A stretch of DNA of 64,000 bases from Prolixibacteraceae bacterium (GCA_003506435.1 DOAQ01000037.1:248001-312000); one strand, 5' to 3'. Positions 1-9,723 are shown, counted from the first letter of the stretch. A program made the numbers and translations. The notes: a model not told the origin generated them from the letters alone.

Positions 1-335
1 AAAGCCTCTTTCGGGCTTATCTCCCGACCATATAATGTCAGGGCATCCCCAAGACAAACATCTACACATTTACCGCAATGCACACACCTGTTTCTGTCAT
101 AGACATGTTTCCCGTCGAAAAAGCTATGGGCGTGGGCACTACATACGGAAACACATTCACCGCATCCGATACATTTTTCCTTCAAATAGGCAACTTGCGA
201 TTTTGAAGAAATGGCTTCGGGATTATGGCACCATTTGCATTTGAGGGGACAGCCTTTAAGAAAAAGCGTTGTTCTGATTCCATCGCCATCATGTATCTCA
301 AATCTCTTTATCCCAACAATCCTACCCTTTGTCAT
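1..335 (-). CDS. Glycyl radical enzyme activating enzyme (radical SAM), N-terminal part
   Basis: Reading the minus strand from an ATG at 335-333 gives 111 codons that run off the window edge. The protein shows the cluster motif CPLKCKWC (CxxxCxxC) of radical SAM activases at about residues 29-36. Two ferredoxin-type motifs follow, CIGCGECVSVC and CVHCGKCVDVC, the 8-cysteine insert typical of activases for glycyl radical enzymes other than simple PFL. It would use S-adenosylmethionine to abstract hydrogen from the glycine of its partner. The ATG overlaps the TGA of the upstream glycyl radical enzyme gene in an ATGA arrangement, which suggests translational coupling and the pairing of the two proteins. 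The C-terminal two thirds lie outside the window. The family assignment is secure; the substrate is set by the partner enzyme. Confidence 0.93.
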   Translation of the reverse strand, partial: MTKGRIVGIKRFEIHDGDGIRTTLFLKGCPLKCKWCHNPEAISSKSQVAYLKEKCIGCGECVSVCSAHAHSFFDGKHVYDRNRCVHCGKCVDVCLGDALTLYGREISPKEA

Positions 336-2611
336 ATTGTACTTCGCATACTTTGTGTCTGTTTGATGAATTCGTTCTGCTGCACAAATGTCAAATCTAC
401 GAAGTACGCATTCCAGCCGCAAAGCCGCACTTGCAGGTTTTGATATTTTTGAGGGTTCTTCTGTGCTTCGAGAAGACTTTCAGCGTTGATAATATTGCCC
501 TGGAGAGCAATGCCCCCCTTAGCAAAATATGTCCTGAACATAGCGTTCATTGCTTTTAAACCTGCTTTACCTTGTACTGCGGATGGATGTATAATATAGT
601 CAAGAGGTTCACTTCCGAGAAGAGAATCATGATCCAGTTTCAGAATACTCTGCATGAGCGCAGTTACTCCGTTACGTTCCATACCACTTACAGCACAAAG
701 ATTTTTTGATACAGGCTCGTGAGCATTCCGTCCATCAGGCGTCGCACCTGTCTTTTTTCCCTGAATAGCAGAAGTGTGAATTGAATCGCAGCCAAACCGG
801 TATACTCCGCCCCTTGCGTTTTTTCTACCCACAATTCTACCTGACAGATGGTTAAAAATAACACACATCAGATTATCCGGTTCTGTCCTATTATTACCAT
901 ATTTATTCTTATCGTGCTTTATCATTAACTGGATTTTTTCATAGCCTTTCCAATCGTTACGAAGAGCTTCCTGCAATTCGCTAAAACTCATAAGTTTCTC
1001 GTCAAAAACGAGCTTTTTCACTGCCAATATGGAATCGACTGTTGTAGCAAGGGCATAGCATTTGATTGTTGTGTTACTGTACTGCATGCCGCCTGAGAAA
1101 TAATCTTTACCCCTCTCCATACATGATTGTATCGTGCCTGAAAGCACAGGTGACGGGTTGATTTGCATACTAAGTCTTGTCTGCTTGTCGATGTTGTCTA
1201 CAAAATAATCAATCAGATAATCCAGATGTTCATAGAAAGCCTTATAAAAACCCTCAAAAGTTTTGAAATTCTTTGGAGTTTTCATGCCAAACAACTCTCC
1301 CGTCAAGATGTCACTGCCACCGGTTATAGCAAACTCGACGGCTTTTGCAATATTGATAAAGGCATTGCAAATCATCGCATCTTCTTTTCCCATAAGGACT
1401 GGTTCATAGCACCCGATAGGCACATACCCTGCAGAGATGCTGCGAGGAATCCCGATTTTTTCATATCCTCTGTATACTGCCTCGTCATTGATGATCACGA
1501 TACTGCTCTGTCCTTTCCGAATCAACCCTGATACTTTTTCCATTAGCTGATCCGAAAGGTTCGGATTATAACGTAACTGAATCTTTGGATTAAGATGTCC
1601 CAGTTCTCCGTAAACATCCAGAATTAAAAAAGTTAAATCGTTATCTGTCCCTGTGCCGTCGGGAGTCGTTCCGCAAAGTGCAAGTGGCTGTGCGGCAAAA
1701 CGCTTTGCTGCGTTGAATTTATTAAAGAAGTAACGAAACATCTCCCTGATATCTTCAACGGAGTATCTTCCGCTCCCGATGTCAGCCTTGAAATAGGGAT
1801 AGTAAAGATGGTCGATGATACCTAAGGAGCGTCCGTTTTCAACGCCAATCTCCAGAAGAGTTATAAAAAGGTAACTGGTTTCCAGTACCTGATACATGGT
1901 TTCAGGCGGATGGTGCATCAGGTGCCGGAGACAACCGGAATACTGCGGTATATCATAACATAACGATTCTTCATAAAGGCGGCGGATAAAGCTTACTATT
2001 GCACGGTAGCTAATAATAACAGATTCATAATAAACTTCCTGTTCCGGCAAGAGCTCTCCGTCAGAACTTTTCTCCGCCTTGATATCTTCTGCTCTTTTCA
2101 GTAATCCGGGAAACCCCAACCGAAGTATCTCATTCCAGTCAGGAAGAGTATGCCAGTAATCAGCCCATGCCGTCCCTATGCCAATGCTCTCAGCTTGTAT
2201 GTTCCGTTGATATTCAACCGGAATTTCACGCTCCTGCACTTCTTTGTTGAACCGCATATAAAGATTGGCAGTAAGAATATCTTTACTTGCAGATTTTTCA
2301 TGCTTGATACTTTTGTCAGTAGTATCTTCGTCAAAAAAGCGCTCCTGACCGGCAGAATCTTCATATTTGATACCTAAGTTCACTTTATCCGCAAAAATAT
2401 TATGTGGGTTGATCTCGATCTGCGCGTTTGCCAAAAGATAATCAAAAGCCTTCGCCCGTAACAGGGGCATTGGCAGGTCAATATGTTCATCCACAAATGC
2501 TTTTAAGTTACGGGAAAGCGTATCGGCATCCTGCCCACTCCGTTCATTCCAGTTGGGGTATTCGTACTCCTTATCCAGATGGGTCCTGTTATCATAAAAT
2601 CCGTTGACCAT
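332..2611 (-). CDS. Glycyl radical enzyme (PFL/diol dehydratase-type), specificity unassigned
   Basis: This 759-residue cytoplasmic protein has the two signatures of the family. The thiyl radical cysteine is in GCYEP (C401, with E403 behind it). The glycyl radical loop is VRLCGWNAYFVDL, with G732 placed 27 residues from the C-terminus. Having one catalytic cysteine followed by x-Glu, rather than the Cys-Cys pair of pyruvate formate-lyase, places it with dehydratase, lyase or decarboxylase-type members. Its activase follows with a 4-base overlap. Rhamnose fermentation yields 1,2-propanediol, so a B12-independent propanediol dehydratase role would suit the rhamnosidase-rich neighbourhood. However, the Tyr between Cys and Glu differs from the GCVEP I associate with those enzymes, and no microcompartment genes are visible. 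The substrate is therefore open. Such enzymes are oxygen sensitive, which implies anaerobic metabolism. Confidence 0.9.
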   Translation of the reverse strand: MVNGFYDNRTHLDKEYEYPNWNERSGQDADTLSRNLKAFVDEHIDLPMPLLRAKAFDYLLANAQIEINPHNIFADKVNLGIKYEDSAGQERFFDEDTTDKSIKHEKSASKDILTANLYMRFNKEVQEREIPVEYQRNIQAESIGIGTAWADYWHTLPDWNEILRLGFPGLLKRAEDIKAEKSSDGELLPEQEVYYESVIISYRAIVSFIRRLYEESLCYDIPQYSGCLRHLMHHPPETMYQVLETSYLFITLLEIGVENGRSLGIIDHLYYPYFKADIGSGRYSVEDIREMFRYFFNKFNAAKRFAAQPLALCGTTPDGTGTDNDLTFLILDVYGELGHLNPKIQLRYNPNLSDQLMEKVSGLIRKGQSSIVIINDEAVYRGYEKIGIPRSISAGYVPIGCYEPVLMGKEDAMICNAFINIAKAVEFAITGGSDILTGELFGMKTPKNFKTFEGFYKAFYEHLDYLIDYFVDNIDKQTRLSMQINPSPVLSGTIQSCMERGKDYFSGGMQYSNTTIKCYALATTVDSILAVKKLVFDEKLMSFSELQEALRNDWKGYEKIQLMIKHDKNKYGNNRTEPDNLMCVIFNHLSGRIVGRKNARGGVYRFGCDSIHTSAIQGKKTGATPDGRNAHEPVSKNLCAVSGMERNGVTALMQSILKLDHDSLLGSEPLDYIIHPSAVQGKAGLKAMNAMFRTYFAKGGIALQGNIINAESLLEAQKNPQKYQNLQVRLCGWNAYFVDLTFVQQNEFIKQTQSMRSTI

Positions 2612-2683
2612 TCTTTCCGTTTTTTGTTATTTTAGTTTTTATTAATGTTGATATTATCTCTATTTCATCAGTGCCATGACCCA

Positions 2684-5392
2684 TTATTGATCCCAGCTAA
2701 AAGTGTAATTACCAGAACCAATTTTAAAAACGGCATTCCCATTCTCTGTTTTAAGGAATTCCACCCCACTTGCCTTTTTTGCTAAATCATTCCTTTCCCT
2801 GATCTTTTCAACTTCCGTAACAGGTATATAAACTGATGCCGTTGTATTGGCCGGTATCGAGATATTCCAGTCAAATTGATCTTCATTCACCTTCCATTCG
2901 CTTTTGATTAGTCCATATATGGATTTGTAATTCGCTTTGGCAAAAGTTAAACCAGTCATAAACTGAGGCCGGAGGATGATATGCTTGAACCCCGGGTTTT
3001 CGGGATCAGGATTGATACCCCCAATACCATTATACAACCAAGCTGTAAAACCTCCCTGGAACGGATGGCTTTTTGACCTGCCATCTCCATTTGATTTCCG
3101 GTCCGCAAAAGTTAATTCGCCCCAGTTTTCCCAAAATGTAGTCGCACCGCGTGAAAATAAATAGCCATAACCCGGGAAAGTATTTTCATGAAGCATATTT
3201 TTCAGAGTTTCCCCGTAACCATATCTGGCAAGTACCCAGTGTATGTATCTGCTCCCGAAAATGCCCGTTGCAATATGACCATTATGGGTTTCAACAACAT
3301 CCCTGTTTAGATTTTGTGCAACAACTTTTTCATCATTATCCGGGGCCAAGACAAAAGCAAGAGCCAAGACATTTTTTTCTTGTCCTCCATAAGTTTTTCC
3401 TACCTGATCGTAGAACTTATTATTGAATGCTGATTTGATTTTTAGTGAGAGGGTCGAATATTTGTCTGCATCCTCCTTTTTCCCAATTGCTTGTGCCATG
3501 TGAGCCATCGCTTCGGAACAAAAATAAAATAAGGCTGTCGTTGTGAATTCTTTTGGCGTTTCCAGGGGCATAATCCGCCCCGGAGAAAAGAGACTGCCAA
3601 TCCCTTTGTAAATGATGTAATCTTCAGCCATCTTTTCCAGATGGTCCATAAAAAATTTCATCTCGTCATAATGATCCGCAACGATGGATGTGTCGTTGTA
3701 ATACAAAAACATATTCCAGGGTAATTGAATAAGCGTGACCCCCCAATCAGGGTCTACACCTCCCTGTCGTCTGCCGGGAGCAATATTCGTCGGTATACCT
3801 TCCTTGAGTGAAGTTTCGATATCCCGGATAAATTTTGACCAGAATAAAGCCGCATCGAAATTATAGATTGTCATATCCGATACCAGAAAAGCATCGCCAA
3901 GCCACCCGCACCGTTCCCGGTGAGGACAATCGGTTGGAATACTGTGCATGTTACTCACCATCGTCCATAAAGCAGTATGATACAGTTTGTTGATAAGGGA
4001 ATCTGAACATTCAAATGTTCCCGATTTTTCAAGAGAAGTATGCACAACAATCCCCTCCAGATTTTCTTTTGTCGGAATGCCTGGGAATCCTGTCATTTCT
4101 ACATATCGGAATCCATGATAAGTAAACCGGGGTTCCCAGATTTCCTGACTGTCTCCTTTACATGTATATCTATCAGTCTGCACTACTCCTGTTGCATATT
4201 GGCCTGTACTTTCAGGATCGATCATTCCATCATCTCCGAGCCATTCAGCAAACCGCAATTGAATCGTCGTTCCTTTATCAGCTTCCAGTTTTAATTTCAC
4301 CCAACCTGCAAAATTTTGACCCATATCATATATATAAATACCAGGCTTTGGGTTATTTAAGGCAACCGGCTTTATCGTCTGCATTCGCTTTATCGGGGGA
4401 AGTTGCTGCGATACCAGTCTTCCTCCGGGACTCTCAACAATCATTACCTTTTCCCACGAGGAGTCGTCATAGCCGGGAGTATCCCATCCGGTTTTCTCTA
4501 ACCGTGCATCGTACTGTTCCCCGGCGTAAATGTTATTTGCGATTACAGGCCCGGAAAATACCTTCCATGTTTCATCGGATATAATTATTTCCCGTTTGCC
4601 GTCCGAAAAAGTAAGGTGCAACTGAAAAATTAACCTGGGAATGCCGTAAATAACATCTTTCCATCCATACTTCCCGTGATTAACGGCAGTTTGATGATAC
4701 CAGCCATCACCCAACATGACACCAATTGCATTATGGCCCTGTTTTAATTGATTTGTTACATCATAAACCACATAAAAAGTCCGTTGTTCGTAATCAGTCT
4801 GTCCGGGATCAAGCACATGATCACCAATTCTAGAACCGTTCATACTTAACTCATAATATCCGAGGCCGGAGATGTAAACCCGGGCATCCTTAATTTCTTT
4901 GCTCACTTCAAATTCCTTTCTGAAAAGTGGGGATGACGCACTTTCAAAAGCAATCCACTTTGCTTTCCAGTCATCGGGATTGAGCAATCCCATTTCCCAG
5001 AAAGCCGGTTCGCTCCACTCCGACAGATGGTTATTTTTATCCCATATCCGTACTTTCCAGTAGCAGCGGCTTTGCGATTTCGTTTTTTTACCCTGAAAGG
5101 CAACCTGGACAGACTGATCCGATTTTACCTTCTGACTATCCCATATATCGCCTTCGTTGTTGTTCAATTTTTCCAGATCACTCGCGACCAGAATATGATA
5201 GGCTGTTTGTTTCTGTCCCCGGACATCCGATTGTATGATCCAGCTAAGCCTCAGGTTACTTGCTTCAATACCCAAAGGATTGGTTGCATATTCACAACGT
5301 AAATAATCAATTGTAACATCACTGGCCGAATGATTTGCACAACCTGTAAATAGGCATATATAAATAAACGAGATAATGAGAACTGTTCGCAT
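2684..5392 (-). CDS. GH78 alpha-L-rhamnosidase, lipoprotein
   Basis: This 902-residue protein starts with a lipoprotein signal ending at FTGC. It then shows the GH78 order: an N-terminal fibronectin-like domain (about 30-130), beta-sandwich domains, an (alpha/alpha)6 catalytic barrel (about 470-810) and a C-terminal sandwich. The catalytic motif DCPHRERCGWLGD lies near residues 489-501; its glutamate matches the family general acid region. GATTFWENWG near 754 carries the likely base. It should release terminal alpha-L-rhamnose by inversion, either on the outer face or in the periplasm. The gene sits 231 bp after the preceding gene, and one copy of the 71-bp repeated element lies in that gap, so it probably starts its own transcription unit with the downstream glycyl radical enzyme pair. 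It is a paralogue of the gene at 35389-38172. Confidence 0.93.
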   Translation of the reverse strand: MRTVLIISFIYICLFTGCANHSASDVTIDYLRCEYATNPLGIEASNLRLSWIIQSDVRGQKQTAYHILVASDLEKLNNNEGDIWDSQKVKSDQSVQVAFQGKKTKSQSRCYWKVRIWDKNNHLSEWSEPAFWEMGLLNPDDWKAKWIAFESASSPLFRKEFEVSKEIKDARVYISGLGYYELSMNGSRIGDHVLDPGQTDYEQRTFYVVYDVTNQLKQGHNAIGVMLGDGWYHQTAVNHGKYGWKDVIYGIPRLIFQLHLTFSDGKREIIISDETWKVFSGPVIANNIYAGEQYDARLEKTGWDTPGYDDSSWEKVMIVESPGGRLVSQQLPPIKRMQTIKPVALNNPKPGIYIYDMGQNFAGWVKLKLEADKGTTIQLRFAEWLGDDGMIDPESTGQYATGVVQTDRYTCKGDSQEIWEPRFTYHGFRYVEMTGFPGIPTKENLEGIVVHTSLEKSGTFECSDSLINKLYHTALWTMVSNMHSIPTDCPHRERCGWLGDAFLVSDMTIYNFDAALFWSKFIRDIETSLKEGIPTNIAPGRRQGGVDPDWGVTLIQLPWNMFLYYNDTSIVADHYDEMKFFMDHLEKMAEDYIIYKGIGSLFSPGRIMPLETPKEFTTTALFYFCSEAMAHMAQAIGKKEDADKYSTLSLKIKSAFNNKFYDQVGKTYGGQEKNVLALAFVLAPDNDEKVVAQNLNRDVVETHNGHIATGIFGSRYIHWVLARYGYGETLKNMLHENTFPGYGYLFSRGATTFWENWGELTFADRKSNGDGRSKSHPFQGGFTAWLYNGIGGINPDPENPGFKHIILRPQFMTGLTFAKANYKSIYGLIKSEWKVNEDQFDWNISIPANTTASVYIPVTEVEKIRERNDLAKKASGVEFLKTENGNAVFKIGSGNYTFSWDQ

Positions 5393-5463
5393 ATAATCAA
5401 AACTTTAAGAATACCTTGACATAAAGTTATTGCTTTTCATTCACAATCTTAACGCACTAAGAA

Positions 5464-5534
5464 AACAATGTTACTTTATTTCCGCAGCTCAATAAATGTC
5501 AATAAAAGCAAATTTTGTATCTATACCGGCAATT
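5464..5534 (-). promoter_or_regulatory. Repeated 71-bp intergenic element, copy 1 (most divergent)
   Basis: This stretch upstream of the GH78 gene aligns without gaps to segments at 35287-35357 and 59404-59474. By eye about 46 of 71 positions match the 35-kb copy. The conserved blocks read on the plus strand are AACAAT.TTA, ATGTCA, GCAAAT, TATCTA and GCAATT, all at identical spacing. The location upstream of a gene start and the fixed spacing suggest a regulatory or promoter element rather than a coding relic. The bound protein is unknown. Confidence 0.5.
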
Positions 5535-5551
5535 GGGCAATTTCTGGTATA
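5522..5551. promoter_or_regulatory. Dyad-symmetric site upstream of GH78
   Basis: The sequence is a nested inverted repeat. Outer arms TATACC and GGTATA flank inner arms AATTG and CAATT, separated by a 2-base centre, with three unpaired bases on each side between the arms. It partly overlaps the distal edge of the repeated 71-bp element. It could be an operator for a dimeric regulator, or a weak stem-loop after the preceding gene, which ends at 5624. There is no U-run, so a terminator is less likely. Confidence 0.3.
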
Positions 5552-5623
5552 TCAAAAAGGATTTTCCCTCAAAAGAAATCTGGTAACTTTCTCAAAAATT
5601 ATTTACTAAGTATTGATTTACTT

Positions 5624-8600
5624 TCACTTAACTATTCCTATTGAAAGGGCATATACTTTAAAATCTTCCATAAGTCCGTAATCAATCATCTGATATTCAA
5701 TTCCCGTTGGCTGAATCTTCGGAGCAACCCGGAAAAGGTCAGGTTTTACAACTCCTTTCCTCAAATCTCCATGATGAGGGCCCAAGGTGTTTTTCAAACT
5801 TCCGATAACGATAACATCAATCATATTTTCTCCCTGATTTAATTCGGTTTTGAATATGTAAGGTTTTGCCTGGATTATCCCAACTTCCTTATCATTAATA
5901 TTCACCGAAGCCACGGTACCACTCCACGATGGCAGTTCGATCTCGAACATACCGGGCTTGTCTGCTTGTATGGTTTTTGAATATTTTACCCCATCTCCGT
6001 AAAATGGCATTCCCTGGTCTTTCCATGAGCCGAAAGTCAGAGGTTTCGGGGCTACCAGTTTCCATCCGTGTTTGACAGATTCAAGCCCGAAATTTCCCAT
6101 CAGATAGACAGGTTCCGTTTCACAGTTAACACTGAAAGGATCAGCAACAAGACGTACTTCATTACTTCCCTTCTTAAGGAGTTTTTCAACATTGAAAACA
6201 TGAAAATCAGGATCAAGCCACGATTTTCCTTCTTCAGGCTGAATGACTGTTCCGTTCAAGAACACCGTGTATAGCCACGGACGTTCCACTACCAGTTTCA
6301 TCCCGGTATAATCAATCCCCTCTCCTATCTGGAAATTATAGACCACTTCAAACCTGTCGCCCTTTTTATAGTCTTTATCTCTATCAAGGAATTCAGTTTT
6401 AAATTGTACCGATTTAAACCAGATATTTCCTTCCGGAAAACCAAAATGCCTGTAAACCGAATCGGATGCTGTCCTGAAATAGACATCCGTTTCGGGGCCG
6501 TTCCCTATTTTGAGCTTCAGGTAATCCCGGGTAATGGCGTTAGGCCCAAGACAGGTAATTTTTGTTTCAGACCCGGAAACGGGAACGCGTGTTACCACCT
6601 TTTCAGGAGCAGGTTCAACCACTTTTTCATGATGTACGTAAACCATAAAACTTCCCGAAGGATATAACTTGACAGGAAAAATGACTTTATCTCCGGATTT
6701 CTGATAAGCCATGGGTAAAATTTTGCCACTTTCAGCAGAAATTTCTTCCACTGATGCTCCTTTAACTGAAACTTGAGCTTCCGAGTTATTATCGAGGCTG
6801 AAATTCGAGAAAAATAGCACCTGCCCATCTTTCATTTGGCGGCGGTGATGATATAACTGCCCTCCGGTTTCTTCTACACGCATCCTGAAATCATTTTCGA
6901 TCAGCGATTGACTGATAATTTGCGGGGTCAGTACCGGATATTTTATCCATGATTTTTGTGTTGTAAGTTTTGTTAATTCTTCGGAAGACTCAGCAGCAAC
7001 GTATTTTGCGCCTTCACCCAACTGGATCACCTTTCCTCCGTTTAAAACATATTTCTGTAATAACCGGAATGTCGCTTCTTCGAAATTGTCCATCACATCG
7101 GGTACAATCACAATATCATAGCTGCGTTGATTTACATGAAATTTTTCCCCGGTAACTTTTCCATGGTCACGGATAATATTTTCGCACCCCAGATCGTATT
7201 CAACTTGCTCTTTTTCAAGCAAACCAAGCAAGCCCCTAAAGGCAGGATTTATATCATTAAAACGGGTATTGATTTTATCGCTTTTCGGAGAGTAATACAT
7301 CCAGGCCGTTGTTGTCGGTTCAAGGACCAGTACCCTGTTTTTTTGTTTTCCGGCGGAGAGCGCCAATGACAACCTCCCGAAATAATCAGCCTGATAACGG
7401 TATTGTTTCCAATACGGGGCATGGGCAGCAAAAGACTGGGGGTAATCATGCTTTCGGTCACCCGTTAAGGAAATCAACGAAAGGTGCTGATTTAAAAAAT
7501 TTACGCCCAATACATAAGCCCAATCGCCCGAGCGTTTCATTTCATCGAAACGGAATTCCCAGCCTGATCCGGCATACGCTTCGCTGAGCGCCCGCGAACG
7601 TCCAAACTGGTTCGCTACAGACGACAACTCTTTAACGGAGCGAATATTCCCGAACTGATCGGGGCGCTCAATTTCTGAATTGTAAAGAAGGTCAATTCCC
7701 GGAATATCATGGTACGCGTACATAGCCATATTATCGGGCCCATCGGCAAGTTTTGGCCAGCCGTGTTCCCAATAATGACCGGTAAAATGCAGATTATTTT
7801 CCCGGCAATAGGCAGACATAGGCTTTGACCACCGTTCAATGAACAGATCAAGAATAGTGGCCTGATAATCATGTCTTAGTTTCATCCAGTCGCCTGTCTC
7901 CTCAACCAGTCCAATGATATTGGATTCAAAGTCATAACCATGCATTTCCCTGAAGCGGGAAGCAAGATCAGGCGTCCACCGGATTCTGTTGGCTCCACCA
8001 GGATTGGTATGTGGTTCGTCAGTAAAAACACCGGAAATGGTTTTCCCGAAATCTTCGCCTACCGAATTTTTATATCCCGTATAAGTAACTTCAATAAACT
8101 TTTCTGTCACTCCTTTCATTAACAGATCGACATAGGAATAACCAGCATACCATTTTGATTTTTCGAAGTCGCGAAGAACAAATACGATATATTTCCCGGA
8201 CGAACCATTTTCTGCTGCAGCGGATGCTGTTATATCCTGCCATTCGCCATTCCCATTTTTAAAAACGTATTTAACGCGCTGGTTCTCATCCAGTGATAGT
8301 TTGCTCATCTCGACTGCCGACAGGGAAGAGCCTTGATTATAAGATTCCGGCATTTGTTCATTCACATGTCCCCCTGCAAATCCACTTGGGAATGAGTTTT
8401 CATCATAAATCCACAACTTCATATCCAGCTTTTTGGCTACATCCCGTGCGTATTTTACCAAATCGAACCATTCATCGGAAAGATATTCAGTCATCAGTCC
8501 GTACCTGGGATGAATGAATGCCCCGCCAATCCCTGCTTCCTTATAATCATTCAAAGTCCTGTCAATATCCTCTTTCGAAACATCATTATTCCACACCCAG

Positions 8601-8755
8601 AACGGCGCCGAACGATATTCGGAAGGTGGATCAGGAAAGACGGAGATAAGTTGCTCATAAGTATTAATTGCCGGAACTGTGCTTTTTTCTTGTTTTTGTC
8701 CGCAGGAGAATAAGAACAAACCTGTTAATAAAAGGACGGTTTGCAGTAGTTTCAT
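5624..8755 (-). CDS. GH106-like TIM-barrel glycosidase lipoprotein with C-terminal galactose-binding-like domains
   Basis: The 1043-residue product has a lipoprotein signal ending LFLFSCGQ. The N-terminal barrel contains APFWVWNNDVS, GGAFIHPRYGL, LWIYDENSFPSGFAGG and TGHYWEHGWP, motifs of large Bacteroidota glycosidases related to GH106 rhamnosidases. It lacks the strict PPxxARPWxYW opening of true GH106 that is seen in the gene at 16803-19784. The last 300 residues look like jelly-roll domains. Role: probable exo-acting glycosidase on the rhamnose-containing substrate. Acidic residues in the DEN and WEH motifs are candidates for catalysis, but I cannot assign them. The neighbours are an isomerase-like protein and an SGNH esterase upstream and a GH78 downstream. 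The CAZy family could be GH106 or a related unclassified group. Confidence 0.72.
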   Translation of the reverse strand: MKLLQTVLLLTGLFLFSCGQKQEKSTVPAINTYEQLISVFPDPPSEYRSAPFWVWNNDVSKEDIDRTLNDYKEAGIGGAFIHPRYGLMTEYLSDEWFDLVKYARDVAKKLDMKLWIYDENSFPSGFAGGHVNEQMPESYNQGSSLSAVEMSKLSLDENQRVKYVFKNGNGEWQDITASAAAENGSSGKYIVFVLRDFEKSKWYAGYSYVDLLMKGVTEKFIEVTYTGYKNSVGEDFGKTISGVFTDEPHTNPGGANRIRWTPDLASRFREMHGYDFESNIIGLVEETGDWMKLRHDYQATILDLFIERWSKPMSAYCRENNLHFTGHYWEHGWPKLADGPDNMAMYAYHDIPGIDLLYNSEIERPDQFGNIRSVKELSSVANQFGRSRALSEAYAGSGWEFRFDEMKRSGDWAYVLGVNFLNQHLSLISLTGDRKHDYPQSFAAHAPYWKQYRYQADYFGRLSLALSAGKQKNRVLVLEPTTTAWMYYSPKSDKINTRFNDINPAFRGLLGLLEKEQVEYDLGCENIIRDHGKVTGEKFHVNQRSYDIVIVPDVMDNFEEATFRLLQKYVLNGGKVIQLGEGAKYVAAESSEELTKLTTQKSWIKYPVLTPQIISQSLIENDFRMRVEETGGQLYHHRRQMKDGQVLFFSNFSLDNNSEAQVSVKGASVEEISAESGKILPMAYQKSGDKVIFPVKLYPSGSFMVYVHHEKVVEPAPEKVVTRVPVSGSETKITCLGPNAITRDYLKLKIGNGPETDVYFRTASDSVYRHFGFPEGNIWFKSVQFKTEFLDRDKDYKKGDRFEVVYNFQIGEGIDYTGMKLVVERPWLYTVFLNGTVIQPEEGKSWLDPDFHVFNVEKLLKKGSNEVRLVADPFSVNCETEPVYLMGNFGLESVKHGWKLVAPKPLTFGSWKDQGMPFYGDGVKYSKTIQADKPGMFEIELPSWSGTVASVNINDKEVGIIQAKPYIFKTELNQGENMIDVIVIGSLKNTLGPHHGDLRKGVVKPDLFRVAPKIQPTGIEYQMIDYGLMEDFKVYALSIGIVK

Positions 8756-8784
8756 TTCTGATCGTCAGTTAGATTTAACATTAC

Positions 8785-9669
8785 TTACTTGTTTTGCGCT
8801 CTTTCTACCAGTTGATTGAATGTCGAAAGTTGTTCTTTCAAAGCAGTCGTCTTGTCGTCAGGATTGGTGTTTCCTTCAAGAAGAAGCCATCCGTTATATC
8901 TCATTCCGACCAGTAAATCAAAAAGCTGCTGATATGGATATTTTCCGCTATTCAACTCATGTATATGTATCGTATCACCAACCCATTTTTTCACCATGTT
9001 GAAATTACCTTCGAGGCCGGGAGGCAAAAGATCAACATCGTTACAGTTCCAGCAAATTTTTACATTCGGTTCTGCAACCTGTTCGAATATCGCTTTCATG
9101 TTGGGCAATTCTGAAGTGACCGGCCCATGAGCTTCAACCCGGATTAACTGATTATAATCCCGGGCAAATTTTCCAACTTCATTCAGAGAGGCGGCAATCT
9201 GTGCAATTGTCTTTTCCTTTTCAACCTCTTTTGGAAGCGTATTTGGTTTTACTTTGATGCCGGTTGCCCCGATATCGTGACAAAGTTTGATATATTCTTT
9301 TGTCCCTTCAATATTTTTTTGAAGTTCGGATGGATCAGGACTGTGATATTCATAATTGGAACCATATCCAAGGCAGGTAACAGGGCTGTCTTTAAAGCGC
9401 TTTTCTACCTCAGCACGCTGAAAGGCATTCAGGCCTGTTTCCACACCATGCTTGTGTTGGGTACGCAATTCAACGCCCCAAACACCCGCTGCCTCGCAAT
9501 TGGCAATCAAGGTGGGCAAGTCCCAATCTTTTCCCCATTGATAGGTTACCAAACCAAACCTCATTTTTGATCTTTTGGCTTTTTCGCCGGCCAGCAAAGG
9601 GTTCATCATTGTCATGCCAATACCGGCTAGTCCGGCAATTTTCAAAAAATTTCTACGATTATTTTCCAT
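8785..9669 (-). CDS. Tat-exported sugar isomerase/epimerase-like TIM-barrel protein
   Basis: I place the start at the ATG at 9669, giving 294 residues, because the sequence MENNRRNFLKIAGLAGIG then forms a proper twin-arginine signal at the extreme N-terminus. The mature part is a xylose-isomerase-like (AP endonuclease 2) barrel: KMRFGLVTYQWGKDW, VELRTQHKHG, and metal-site style residues such as VEAHGP, NCND and HIHELN. Export of such a protein suggests it acts on sugars or oxidised glycosides in the periplasm. Family members are known to perform elimination or hydration on 3-keto-glycosides. It is clearly paralogous to 34305-35204, sharing NIEGTKEY and the pattern EKRF/KKRF(E/K)DSP. It lies 54 bp after the SGNH esterase gene and 29 bp before the GH106-like gene, probably in the same operon. 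Confidence 0.82.
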   Translation of the reverse strand: MENNRRNFLKIAGLAGIGMTMMNPLLAGEKAKRSKMRFGLVTYQWGKDWDLPTLIANCEAAGVWGVELRTQHKHGVETGLNAFQRAEVEKRFKDSPVTCLGYGSNYEYHSPDPSELQKNIEGTKEYIKLCHDIGATGIKVKPNTLPKEVEKEKTIAQIAASLNEVGKFARDYNQLIRVEAHGPVTSELPNMKAIFEQVAEPNVKICWNCNDVDLLPPGLEGNFNMVKKWVGDTIHIHELNSGKYPYQQLFDLLVGMRYNGWLLLEGNTNPDDKTTALKEQLSTFNQLVERAQNK

Positions 9670-9723
9670 CTTTAATAGATTAAACAAAGAACTACCTGTC
9701 CTCATTATTCTGAAAGCAAACAG

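Noticed and set aside
35..244. Plus-strand reading frame at the left edge
   Set aside because: It is antisense to the activase, whose cysteine motifs make the minus strand the coding one.
332..2611. Pyruvate formate-lyase
   Set aside because: The active site has a single Cys followed by Tyr-Glu, not the Cys-Cys pair of PFL, and the activase carries the extra ferredoxin cysteines.
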